A program made the position numbers and the translations under genes. 64,000 nt of DNA, from contig CAWIMV010000001.1 of assembly GCA_963837325.1 (NCBI GenBank), positions 372,001 through 436,000 of the forward strand, in the 5' to 3' direction. This DNA comes from CAVQKZ01 sp963837325. Its GTDB lineage: Bacteria; Actinomycetota; Actinomycetes; Mycobacteriales; Jatrophihabitantaceae. Shown here one piece after another: positions 26,177 through 34,609 of the stretch. Below the pieces are notes generated by a model that saw nothing but the letters and a program-made list of their open reading frames with translations, was not told the origin of the DNA and searched no databases. Within the stretch, counting starts at the first letter, position 1; every line of letters starts with the position of its first letter.

Positions 26177-26295
26177 GTAAGCAGCGCAGCCCGACGCGAC
26201 ACAGCTTGGCTGGCAATCAGCCCGCGCTGATCCACGATCGACAGCGTGCGGACCGTGGCAAGTTTTCGCCGCTCGTGGGTGGCTTGCTATTCACG

Positions 26296-27990
26296 CTACT
26301 TCGTGAGGAGCACTCCGCTCGTTTGCGCATTCCGGGTCGGCAGGTTGGCCCTGTGGAGGGTCGCCTTGGCCTTGACCGGTGAGGTCAAATCCTTGTTGAA
26401 GGCCTGCTCGACAACGCTCTTGCCGAAGGCCCGGGACACGAAGGTCATGACCGCGGGGTCGTTGTTGCCGATGTTGTCACACCACCGGAACGGGTTGTCC
26501 ACGCAGCCACCGTCGGAACTCGGAATGTTGCCCTCGTAGTTGCCGACGTTCCCACCGAACATGTCGACTTCGTCCTGCGTCTTGCAGCAGTCCTGCCCAG
26601 TCAGCACGCCACTGGCCGGGATCCCCGCCAGGTTGAAGTTGAACGCATCGGTACCGACGGGTGAGAAGTACTCGTGCTTGAACCCCTGCGACGTGAAGTA
26701 GCTGGTGATCTGATTACGCGCTACCTTCGACGGCTTGTACACCTTCGTGGGGAAGGTCGTCGAGACGGTACGACCGAACAGGTCCACTCCGGCCGGGTCG
26801 AGCACCCCGATGATGTAGTTCGGGGTGGCGGTGACATCGGCGTCGAGGTCGTAGCCGATGCTGCCGAGCTCGTTCGGGGTGAGGTTGTTGACGTAGTACT
26901 CCGAGCCGAGCAGGCCGAGTTCTTCACCGCCGAACCAGATGAAGCGCAGTTTGTTGCGCGGGTGCACGTTCTTCATCTTCTGCGCGATGTCCAGGATCGT
27001 CGCCGACCCGGACGCGTTGTCCAGCATGCCGGCGCCATAGATCGCGTCCAGGTGCGCGTCGACCACCACGACGTTGTTCGGGTCACCGGTCTTCGAGTCG
27101 GCGATCACGTTGTAATCGTCGGCGTTCGGATTGACGACTCCCTTGATGTCGAGCTTCACGCGCGGGAGCGCAGTCCCGCCCTGCACCGCCTGGTTGTACG
27201 CGTCGAGCAGGCCGGTGCCCGTGGCGAACGGCACGAACGCGGCGGGGATGTTCGGCGTGACGCGGTTACCGTCGGCGTCGGACAAGGCCCCGCCGCCGGC
27301 CAGGTCGGTGCGGCCCGGGTTGCCCTCGTTGAAGATGATCACGCCCGCGGCACCCGCGGCCTGCGCGTTCTGCACCTTGACCCCGAAGTTGCAGGTACCA
27401 CGCTGGATCAGCGCGATCCGGCCCGCGACGAAGCCGGTGAAGTCGGCCGCGGTGCAGCCGCTCGCCGAGCTGGGGTTCGGCGTCGGCGGCAGGACGATGC
27501 CTCCGACCGGCTGCACATCGGCGGTCACGGTGCCAATGCTGTCGAACGCGTTCCACTCGGTGCCCAAAGCGAAGTCATGTGCGGTCGGAGAGATCTCGCT
27601 GAACGCGGGTGTGCCGGCGAATGCGAAATAGAAGAACTTGTACGTCTGGATGGTGACGTCGTAGCCGGCTTGCTGCATCACCTGGGCGACGTAGTCGGCC
27701 GAGGCCTTGTAGCCAGGCTCGCCCGAGTTGCGCGACGGGTGGCCGTCCGGCCCCGGATTCGCATCCGCGATCGCCTGGAATGCCTTCATGTGATTCCACA
27801 GATCGTCCGTGCGGATACACGGCAGGAGCTTGGCCGGGGTGTTGTTCACGCGTGCGTCGCACTGAGCTGAACTGATCGCCCCGGCGCTGGTCGGCGCGAG
27901 AAGCCCGGCCGTGGTGACCAGAGCTACGACGGAGGCGCAGAGCACCACCAACCACACACGCGGCAGCCGCCGCCGCAGACCTAACGGCAT
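26296..27990 (-). CDS. Secreted M28-like zinc peptidase with PA domain
   Basis: Predicted protein of 564 residues with a signal peptide (1-39, PTSAGA). A protease-associated domain lies near 180-275 (VAGRIALIQRGTCNFGVKVQ). The M28 core carries zinc ligand His313 in AHLD, bridging Asp324 in MLDNASGSA, catalytic Glu356 and Glu357 in FGGEELGLLG, and Asp381/383 in YDLDAD. The last histidine ligand of M28 enzymes, normally in an H-x-x-C-D context, seems replaced: the matching place reads NPFRWCDN with Phe501. The protein may be altered or inactive, or use another ligand. ATG 27990 has AAGGGA upstream. Confidence 0.85.
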   Translation of the reverse strand: MPLGLRRRLPRVWLVVLCASVVALVTTAGLLAPTSAGAISSAQCDARVNNTPAKLLPCIRTDDLWNHMKAFQAIADANPGPDGHPSRNSGEPGYKASADYVAQVMQQAGYDVTIQTYKFFYFAFAGTPAFSEISPTAHDFALGTEWNAFDSIGTVTADVQPVGGIVLPPTPNPSSASGCTAADFTGFVAGRIALIQRGTCNFGVKVQNAQAAGAAGVIIFNEGNPGRTDLAGGGALSDADGNRVTPNIPAAFVPFATGTGLLDAYNQAVQGGTALPRVKLDIKGVVNPNADDYNVIADSKTGDPNNVVVVDAHLDAIYGAGMLDNASGSATILDIAQKMKNVHPRNKLRFIWFGGEELGLLGSEYYVNNLTPNELGSIGYDLDADVTATPNYIIGVLDPAGVDLFGRTVSTTFPTKVYKPSKVARNQITSYFTSQGFKHEYFSPVGTDAFNFNLAGIPASGVLTGQDCCKTQDEVDMFGGNVGNYEGNIPSSDGGCVDNPFRWCDNIGNNDPAVMTFVSRAFGKSVVEQAFNKDLTSPVKAKATLHRANLPTRNAQTSGVLLTK

Positions 27991-28491
27991 GAGACCAATC
28001 CCTTCAAGGAGTTCGACACCGAGCCGTGCTGAAACCGTGGTGCATTGCCACGCGAGTACGTGCTGAAGGTAAACAAGGAATCCGCACGGACGGCCCTGCG
28101 TCCAGTGCGACGCGCCCAGCTCAGGCGGACGGCATTCGCGATCGAGCGGCTTCGCTGGCAACGGTCGGCCGCCGGCAGGGAAACCTTCGGCGACAGAGGG
28201 CTGAAGGGCGATCGCAGGCACCGCACAACGGGAATCGGCCGGTCCAGAAACTTCAGGGCCGTGTGCGTGTCACTCATATCCCCCTACTTCGAGGCGACTG
28301 ACCGTTCTGCCCGTTATGCAGCTCGACTGACTATAGGTCCGACGTACGCGGAACGGCAAGCACTCCACTTCGTCGAAGTCGTTGCGCACCCGGCCATCGT
28401 GCCGAAACTCGTCAGCGCCTACGTGTGAAGACGCTCAAATGGATCCAGTCGCACACGCCGACCAGATCACCGCCGAGATGCCGGCCGACTA
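27991..28491. other. Intergenic region before the M28 gene
   Basis: About 500 bp between the M28 start and the end of the diguanylate cyclase gene, read divergently and convergently. No long frame has proper codon use. A 47-codon forward frame (ATG 28439 to 28582, MDPVAHADQITAEMPADYYS) has coding-like third positions at its start and may be a gene remnant overlapping the cyclase 3' end. The long leader of the M28 gene was checked for known riboswitch cores and none is seen. Confidence 0.4.
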
Positions 28492-29886
28492 TTACAGCGG
28501 CGTGGGCAAAGCGGTGGGAGCGACCCAGGTTGGTGTTGAGGGGGACCGGGTGACTACGTCGTCGTGTACGTCGGCGTCATAGAGCTGGTAGCCATCCTTG
28601 CCGTTGCCTTTGGCCATGTACATGGCGAAGTCGGCCCTGCGGAGTAGTTCGGCGGCATCGCCGGTTTCGGGTCGTCGAGGAGCAACGCCGATACTGACCG
28701 AGACAGCGAGGCTGGTCCCGTTGACCGTGAATGGTTCGCTCATCGCGGCAATGATGCGCTCGGCGACCTGGGCCGCGGTGAACGTGGTGTCGTCCTCGAC
28801 GACGACGATCGCGAACTCGTCGCCGCCTAGGCGAGCGACCATGTCGTTGGGACGCACGCAACTGATCAGCCGGGTGGCCAGTTGCATCAGCAACGCGTCG
28901 CCGCCTTCGTGTCCCAGGGTGTCGTTGACGTCCTTGAAATCGTCGACGTCGATGAACAGCACGCTTTCCTGCCAGCGGCGCCGTTCGCTTCCCGGGCTGA
29001 ACGATGCCGTCAGCCGGTCTGTCAAGCAAGCGCGGTTGGGTAGTCCGGTGAGCGAGTCGTGGGTGGCGCGCAGCGTGAGGGCCTCGTGACTGTCGTGCAG
29101 AGCGCCGGCCATCCCGTTGAACGCCTCGCTCAACTCGCCCAACTCGTCGCGGCGGATCACGGCGAGGCGATGGGTGTACTCGCCGGCCTGCACCTTCAAC
29201 ACGCCCTGATGCATAGAAGCCACGGGACGCATCAGGTCGGTGACCATCCGGCGGCGGAAGTAGAGGGTCACTGCCAACGCCAGCGCGAACAACGCGGCCA
29301 GTGCGGCGATGAGGATGCGTTCGACGGCGGCGCCGTGAGCCAGGCCCTGATCCATTGCGTCGAGCGAGGGCGCCTCGAGCTCGGCCAATTGTGAAGCGGT
29401 GGCGTCGCTGGAGGCGCCATACAGAGGGTTGTTCGCGCTGTGGTCGCCGTGCAGTGCCTGCACCTGATCGCCCCATAGACCGTATTTGGTGAGTCCGCCC
29501 TGCCACGAGCGCCGCGCGGAAACCAGGGTGGCTTTCATCCCGTTGGTGCTCGGGAAGACCTTGACCGCATTGTCGAACAGACCCGCAAGCTCGTGTTGCT
29601 TCCGGACGTAGTCGGCTCGGTCCACTGGTTCGTTGCTCAACAACTTGTGCCCGACCTGCTCATGGGCAACCAGCGCACTGCTCAAGGTCGCGACCGTGAC
29701 CGACTCGACGTGCAGGCGGTGCGCCGTACCCCGCACCTGATCGACAACATCGCGAAGCCCGATGATCGTCGCGACCGCGGCCACCAACAGCAATCCGAGC
29801 ATGATCGCGAAGGCCCGCGACCATTCCCGGCGCAGACTGCGCGTGCGTGCAGACCCATCGGCACTCGATGCTTCCGAGCTAACCAT
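28492..29886 (-). CDS. Membrane diguanylate cyclase (HAMP-GGDEF)
   Basis: Predicted protein of 464 residues. Transmembrane helices lie near 25-44 and 190-210 and flank an extracellular helical sensor of about 145 residues. A HAMP-like linker follows at 212-262, then a GGDEF domain with the active-site GGDEF at 354-358. An intact inhibitory I-site, RPND (345-348), is exactly five residues upstream. The enzyme should make cyclic di-GMP and be feedback-inhibited. There is no EAL domain. No target or cognate signal is encoded beside it. Confidence 0.93.
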   Translation of the reverse strand: MVSSEASSADGSARTRSLRREWSRAFAIMLGLLLVAAVATIIGLRDVVDQVRGTAHRLHVESVTVATLSSALVAHEQVGHKLLSNEPVDRADYVRKQHELAGLFDNAVKVFPSTNGMKATLVSARRSWQGGLTKYGLWGDQVQALHGDHSANNPLYGASSDATASQLAELEAPSLDAMDQGLAHGAAVERILIAALAALFALALAVTLYFRRRMVTDLMRPVASMHQGVLKVQAGEYTHRLAVIRRDELGELSEAFNGMAGALHDSHEALTLRATHDSLTGLPNRACLTDRLTASFSPGSERRRWQESVLFIDVDDFKDVNDTLGHEGGDALLMQLATRLISCVRPNDMVARLGGDEFAIVVVEDDTTFTAAQVAERIIAAMSEPFTVNGTSLAVSVSIGVAPRRPETGDAAELLRRADFAMYMAKGNGKDGYQLYDADVHDDVVTRSPSTPTWVAPTALPTPL

Positions 29887-30214
29887 TCAGTCCCACTTCC
29901 GTTACCCGGGCGGCAGCTGTCGCTATGCCCTTCTATCGACCGACCGACCGCGAGGTTGAGCGGTACTTGTGCAGGCGCGGCACGGATTGTGCTGGGAACA
30001 GGCGATGGCCAATGAAGGACCGCGCGATTTAGGCGCTTTCGCCTTCAGCCGATTCCTGCCGCAATACACAAATCGGTCCGAAAGACGGAGACAGCAGCAC
30101 CCATAGGAGGGTCAAGCTCGTCGCGTCCGACCAGATCTGAAGGTGGAAAAGAGACCCGAGTTCGGGGGCGAGTGCTGTGGAAAAACCTCGCTTTCGGAGG
30201 ACAGACTATAGCCC
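29887..30214. other. Divergent intergenic region, no gene seen
   Basis: These 328 bp separate the diguanylate cyclase and MFS exporter starts. There is no frame with coding character and no strong hairpin. It must hold two divergent promoters, but no consensus pair stands out. Confidence 0.35.
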
Positions 30215-31501
30215 GTGATCGGGCGGGGTCTGCTGCCACCGGGTGCGGCCAACCAGAAGCGTCTGCTCGCCGCCCTGGTGATCGACGCACTCGGGTCGGG
30301 CCTGTTCATTCCGTTCTCGCTGTTGTTCTTCGTTGCCACGACGCCGCTGTCGCTGTCCACTATTGGCTTGGCCCTGTCGGTCGCCGCGCTCGTGCGGATC
30401 CCGGCCACGTTCGCGGCGGGCGGGTTCAGCGATCGGATCGGCGCGCGCCGCGCGGTCGTGGTGTCGCAACTGGTGCAGGTCGCGGGGTTCGTGAGCTACC
30501 TGTTCGTCGGCACCGCCTGGCAGTTGGTCGTCGCTGCGCTGATGGTGCAGGTCGGCAACTCGATCTTCTGGGTCGCGTATCAGGCCCTGGTGTCCGAAGT
30601 GGCCGGGGACGGCGGCCGGGAGCAGTGGTTCGCCCTCGCTACGGCGGTACGCACCGCAGGGTGGGCGGTCGGTGGTGTGGTCGCAGGCGTGGTGGTCGCC
30701 CTGGGCGGCCGATCCGGGTACGTGTTCGTCGCGGCAGCCAACGCGGCCTCGTTCGCCGTGGCGGCGGCGTTGATGTGGCGACCGCTCGGTGGCCTAGGCG
30801 CGGAGCAGTCCGAGCGCGCGCCGGTGGGCGACGCGGGGCAGAGCGGCTGGTCGAGCGTGCTGCGCGATCGGCCGTTCCTCGGCTTCGTCGGCGCCAACCT
30901 GGGCCTGACGTTGCTGTCGCTGTCGTTCGCCGTCGGTTTGCCGGTGTTCCTGGTGCGTACGGTCGGGCTGCCCGCCTGGACGCCCGGGGCGGTGCTGGCC
31001 ATCAACGCCGTGCTCGGCACCGTCGGCACGCCGCTGATCGTCCGGCGGATCACCGGCCACACCCGCCGCGGTGTCCTGCTCGGATCGCAGGCAATCGTCG
31101 CCGCAGGCTTCGCGGCCGTGCTGGCCATTGCGTTCGTGCCAACTGCGGCCGGTTTGGTGCTCGCGGTGGTCGCTGTCGTGTTGGTGACCGGGTGCGAGGT
31201 GATGCAGGGCTCGGTCGTGCCCGCCGTCGTCACGGAGGCGAGTACGCCGCGCACGCTGGGCCGGTACATGTCCGCCTACCAGCTCACTTTCGCGGTGTGC
31301 GACATCATCACCCCGACCCTGGTCACGCTGACCTTGCGGCACGGAGCGGCCGCGCTGTGGTTGCCGCTGATTGCGATCGCGTTACTCGACATGCCACTGC
31401 TCGCCGCGGTGGCACGCCGGTTGCGCCCGTTGCGCTTACCGGTCGGGAAGGTCGAGCCAGACCTCGCTCGCGAGCGCCTCGTGGAAACTGGCTCCGTCTG
31501 A
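30215..31501 (+). CDS. MFS transporter, exporter type
   Basis: Predicted protein of 428 residues with about 12 helices. MFS loop motifs are GGFSDRIGARRAVVVS after helix 2 and YQALVSEVAG after helix 4, as in small-molecule exporters of the MFS_1 group. GTG 30215 is the first in-frame start after an upstream TAG; GGAGG is 14 nt away, so a later start is possible. It stands alone. Substrate unknown. Confidence 0.83.
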   Translation: MIGRGLLPPGAANQKRLLAALVIDALGSGLFIPFSLLFFVATTPLSLSTIGLALSVAALVRIPATFAAGGFSDRIGARRAVVVSQLVQVAGFVSYLFVGTAWQLVVAALMVQVGNSIFWVAYQALVSEVAGDGGREQWFALATAVRTAGWAVGGVVAGVVVALGGRSGYVFVAAANAASFAVAAALMWRPLGGLGAEQSERAPVGDAGQSGWSSVLRDRPFLGFVGANLGLTLLSLSFAVGLPVFLVRTVGLPAWTPGAVLAINAVLGTVGTPLIVRRITGHTRRGVLLGSQAIVAAGFAAVLAIAFVPTAAGLVLAVVAVVLVTGCEVMQGSVVPAVVTEASTPRTLGRYMSAYQLTFAVCDIITPTLVTLTLRHGAAALWLPLIAIALLDMPLLAAVARRLRPLRLPVGKVEPDLARERLVETGSV

Positions 31502-31776
31502 GTCGACGAGCGGGATACTTGATCAACGCCGACCGCGATGCATTACTTCGCCCGTCGTCGACTGGAGCTAGCGGTGATCGCCCTGCCCCTCACGCGAGGA
31601 GCGCCGGCAATCAGGGACGACTCTGACGCCACCGCCCAAACCTCCCTGCGCGACTATGAGCACACGTATTCCGCCTGCGAGTGGGTGAGCGAAGCAGGGC
31701 ACCGCGCGCATACTGAGTCCAGCCGACGTCCGCGCCGTCCATGACGCGCACGCAGTTGTTGCCGAAAGGGTCTGGC

Positions 31777-32544
31777 ATGGAAACGGTGGTAACGGAGATT
31801 GCACCAGACATCTACCGGCTGTCGACGTTCATCTCCGACGCAAACTTCATGTTCAACCAGTTCCTGGTCGTCGATGACGAGCCGTTGCTCTTCCACACTG
31901 GCTTACGTGCACTCTTTCCGCTGGTGAGCGAAGCCGTCGAGAAGGTGATGCCAATCGCTCAGTTGAGGTGGATCACCTTCGGTCATGTCGAGGCTGACGA
32001 GTGCGGCTCGATGAACCAATGGTTGGCTGCGGCTCCGAATGCCCAGGTGGCCCACGGAACCATGGGCTGCATTGTGTCGGTCAACGATCTGGCCGACCGC
32101 GAACCGCGCTCGCTGCAGGACGGGGAGGTGATCGAGACAGGCAAGCGGCGACTGCGGCGCATCGAGACGCCGCACCTCCCGCACGGATGGGACGCCGGAG
32201 TGCTGTTCGAGGAGACGACCTCGACCCTTCTCTGCGGGGACCTGTTCACCGCGCTGGGGGAGAGCCCAGCCTCCACCGAACAGGAGATCACTGGCCCTGC
32301 GCTGGCCGCTGAAGACGTCTTCGGTGCGACCTGCCTGACACCGTCGACCGGGCCCACCATTCGATCTCTGGCTGGTCTTGCACCCCGGACGCTGGGCCTG
32401 ATGCACGGACCTTCCTACACAGGTGACTGTGTGCTGGCCCTCCACGAGCTCGCTACGGCATACGACGAGCGGCTGACCATGGACGGCGTCCGATTCCGCT
32501 CGCCCGTGTCTCCCACCGAGCACCCGGTGCCCACCGATCCCTGA
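31777..32544 (+). CDS. Diiron oxygen-binding MBL-fold protein (ODP type)
   Basis: Predicted protein of 255 residues with the metallo-beta-lactamase fold of flavodiiron proteins but without the flavodoxin domain. The first metal motif is H-V-E-A-D-E (His70, Glu72, Asp74, Glu75) in FGHVEADECGSMNQW. Later ligands are LPHGWDAG, LLCGDLF and LGLMHGPSY. Stand-alone ODP proteins bind oxygen at a diiron site and act in redox sensing. ATG 31777 is used since AAAGGG lies 6 nt before it. The gene is alone; about 275 bp upstream hold no gene. Confidence 0.85.
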   Translation: METVVTEIAPDIYRLSTFISDANFMFNQFLVVDDEPLLFHTGLRALFPLVSEAVEKVMPIAQLRWITFGHVEADECGSMNQWLAAAPNAQVAHGTMGCIVSVNDLADREPRSLQDGEVIETGKRRLRRIETPHLPHGWDAGVLFEETTSTLLCGDLFTALGESPASTEQEITGPALAAEDVFGATCLTPSTGPTIRSLAGLAPRTLGLMHGPSYTGDCVLALHELATAYDERLTMDGVRFRSPVSPTEHPVPTDP

Positions 32545-32589
32545 GGCCTCGACTTCGCCGCGCGGTCGCTTGCGCACCTGCGATTCGAT

Positions 32590-32617
32590 TTGCTGTCAGA
32601 CTGAGGGCTGGTAAGAT
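32590..32617 (+). promoter_or_regulatory. Promoter of the surface-protein operon
   Basis: -35 TTGCTG (32590-32595) and -10 TAAGAT (32612-32617) are 16 bp apart, about 100 bp before the first SipW-like gene. The leader between them and the gene contains a TGTCAG/CTGACA pair. Assignment by consensus only. Confidence 0.45.
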
Positions 32618-32717
32618 TGGTGTTAAGTCCTGTCCAGGGCTGACACGTCACTGATGAAGCCGCGTGGGGGTCGGGTCCCTCGATTGCGTGCCACCTAGTA
32701 CGTGAATCGGGCACCTC

Positions 32718-33197
32718 ATGTCGGCATTTGGCACACGCAAGAGACGTTTCACGGCGCTGGTCGCAAGCCTGGCTGTCGTCGCCATCGGTGGCGGTCTGGC
32801 CTATGCCTATTGGACGGGAAACGGTATCGGTGCGGGTTCGGCCACGACCGGCAGTAGCACCAATTTCTCGGTCACCAGCGATTCGCCCGTCGGTGCTGCG
32901 CTCTCGCCAGGCGGCGCCAGCCAGACCGTGGCGTTCACGGTCTCGAACCCCGGCAGCGGTAGCCAGGCCCTGAGCAACGTGGTGGTCACCGTCGCCAACG
33001 CCGATGGGACGGCGTGGACGGCGAGAGCGGGCTGCTCGGCCGCGGACTACACCGTCGGCACCCCGACCGTCGCCTACGGCGACATTCCCGGTGCCGCAGG
33101 AACCGATGGCACGGTCACGGTGACGATGAACGATCTGAGCACTGACCAGGACGCCTGCCAGGGCGTCACTGCCCCGCTGTACTTCGTCGCTAGTTAG
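32718..33197 (+). CDS. Small secreted protein with SipW-type leader, paralogue 1
   Basis: Predicted protein of 159 residues. The N-terminus (KRRFTALVASLAVVAIGGGL, then AYAYWTGNGIGAGSATTG) resembles the SipW-dependent signal type of TasA-like proteins. The mature part is a Ser/Thr/Gly-rich beta-sandwich-like domain ending DQDACQG-VTAPLYFVAS. The C-terminal ACQ pattern and the YW-x-GxGxGSATTG block recur in the following genes. It is probably a secreted surface or matrix component. No SipW peptidase gene is in the window. Confidence 0.72.
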   Translation: MSAFGTRKRRFTALVASLAVVAIGGGLAYAYWTGNGIGAGSATTGSSTNFSVTSDSPVGAALSPGGASQTVAFTVSNPGSGSQALSNVVVTVANADGTAWTARAGCSAADYTVGTPTVAYGDIPGAAGTDGTVTVTMNDLSTDQDACQGVTAPLYFVAS

Positions 33198-33206
33198 CCA
33201 CCCGGC

Positions 33207-33236
33207 CTTGCGGGCGCTCGTACAAGCGCCGGCAAG
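33207..33236. terminator. Hairpin after paralogue 1
   Basis: CTTGCGGGCGCT and its complement with one mismatch close a 6-nt loop (CGTACA), 9 bp after the first gene. It could end a part of the transcripts and so raise the first product over the downstream ones, or protect the 3' end. Confidence 0.5.
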
Positions 33237-33374
33237 ATCGCCAGCCCTCCGCGTCGGACCCCCGGTCCGGCATCGTCGCCCTAGCTACAGAGAAGCCCTG
33301 ATGTTCCCTGCACCTCGTTCAGCCTCGGCCCTTCGGCAGGTCAGCCGACGGTCCTGGCGCCGAGCCGGTGCGTC

Positions 33375-34010
33375 GTGAGTTGCACCGTTCTGGCCAATAC
33401 GGGAGAGCCCTTTCTCGCCTTGATCGGATTCGGTGGCGTGCTATTCGTTGCCGGTGCCACGCTGATACTGCTGACCCGGGCTCACCGCGGCCGGACCGCC
33501 ACGATCGTGCTACTGCTGCTGATCGGCGGTGGGGCGACAACCGGCCTGACGGGCTCGGCCCCAGCACATGCCGGCACACCGAATTGCGCGCCTGGCCCAA
33601 GTTCCAGTCCCGGGAGCCCGGGCTCAAGTCCCACCAGCGCGAATCCAGCCTTCGTTCCGACCGGTGCGGACTCTCTGACGATCGTCCAGACCTCGACGAT
33701 CACCGGCCTCGCTCCCGGTGTCGCCCCCGCGGCGATTACCGGCACCGTCACGAACCGCGGCACGACCAGCACACTCGTGACGGCGGTTACGGTCAGCATC
33801 GCCGCCGTGACCGAAGCCGTTTCGGTGACGGCGGGAGTCTGCGATGCGAGCGACTACGTCCTTTCCAGTCGGGCGATGCCTGTTGGTCGAATTCTTTCCC
33901 CGGCGGAGTCGATTGACTTCGGCGGAGCCCAAATCGCCTTCAGCGAGAAGCCGATCAACCAGGACGCATGCCAACGTGCCGTCATCAGCCTGCGTTACGT
34001 CAGCTCGTAG
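33375..34010 (+). CDS. Secreted or membrane-anchored paralogue 2
   Basis: Predicted protein of 211 residues from GTG 33375. The N-terminus is unusual: LANTG, a hydrophobic stretch (LIGFGGVLFVAGATLILL) and RAHRGR look like a sortase sorting signal, followed by a second hydrophobic segment ending APAHA. The outer domain (about 70-211) shares the end motif NQDACQ-RAVISLRYVSS with its neighbours. The GTG overlaps the TGA of a 25-codon frame that starts at ATG 33301, so the true N-terminus or a frameshift is uncertain. Confidence 0.62.
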   Translation: MSCTVLANTGEPFLALIGFGGVLFVAGATLILLTRAHRGRTATIVLLLLIGGGATTGLTGSAPAHAGTPNCAPGPSSSPGSPGSSPTSANPAFVPTGADSLTIVQTSTITGLAPGVAPAAITGTVTNRGTTSTLVTAVTVSIAAVTEAVSVTAGVCDASDYVLSSRAMPVGRILSPAESIDFGGAQIAFSEKPINQDACQRAVISLRYVSS

Positions 34011-34018
34011 CCGCCGCA

Positions 34019-34609
34019 ATGATGAATACGCCGAACATGAAGCGACATGCCAGTGGCACGACCAAACCACGTGACGTTGCTCCGGCCGGTCGGCACCGGA
34101 TGCCTGCTCCTGGCGTCGGGCGCCGGCTTCGGGCCTGTCTCGTCGCTGGGACCGTCGTCCTGGCCGTGACGGGTGCGGGCGGGATCGCGTTGGCGTATTG
34201 GCACGCATCCGGTAGCGGTACCGGCTCCGCAACCACTGGAGTCGCCGAGGCCGTGACCGTCGCCCCCGGGACACCAGCTCGCACCCTCTATCCCGGCGGC
34301 CAGGCTGACGTCGCCCTCATTGTGTCCAACCCGAACACCACGATCGTGACCATCGGCTCCCTCAGCCTGGACCCCACCCAAGGGACGGGCGGATTCGCGG
34401 TCGATGCAGCCGATTCGGCGTGCGACACGTCGGTGCTGAGCTTCACGACGCAGACCAACGCCGAAGCAGGGTGGCGGGTCCCCGCCAAGTCCGGCGCCGT
34501 GAACGGCGCCCTCGCGGTCAACCTGCCGAACGCGCTGGCCATGACCACCGGCGCTGCGAACGCCTGCCAAGGCGCACGATTCACCGTGTACCTGACGGCC
34601 GGCTCATGA
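34019..34609 (+). CDS. Small secreted protein with SipW-type leader, paralogue 3
   Basis: Predicted protein of 196 residues from the first of two adjacent ATGs (34019/34022; 34037 is also possible, none has a clear Shine-Dalgarno site). A basic N-region is followed by a hydrophobic core and LAYWHASGSGTGSATTG, matching paralogue 1. The outer domain has VALIVSNPNTTIVTIGSLSL and the end ANACQGARFTVYLTAGS. It begins 8 bp after paralogue 2 and its stop overlaps the next ATG, so the genes form one operon. Confidence 0.7.
   Translation: MMNTPNMKRHASGTTKPRDVAPAGRHRMPAPGVGRRLRACLVAGTVVLAVTGAGGIALAYWHASGSGTGSATTGVAEAVTVAPGTPARTLYPGGQADVALIVSNPNTTIVTIGSLSLDPTQGTGGFAVDAADSACDTSVLSFTTQTNAEAGWRVPAKSGAVNGALAVNLPNALAMTTGAANACQGARFTVYLTAGS

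Noticed and set aside
27991..28438. A riboswitch (for example c-di-AMP type) in the long leader of the M28 gene.
   Set aside because: No conserved core of the known classes could be found on the reverse strand; only GC-rich, loosely paired sequence is present.
28439..28582. Small gene MDPVAHADQITAEMPADYYS (47 codons) on the forward strand.
   Set aside because: Only its first half has coding-like third positions; the rest overlaps the end of the diguanylate cyclase gene. Kept as a possible remnant only.
32618..32717. A cyclic-di-GMP riboswitch before the SipW-leader operon, suggested by the nearby diguanylate cyclase.
   Set aside because: The GEMM core elements and the tetraloop/receptor pattern are absent from the leader.
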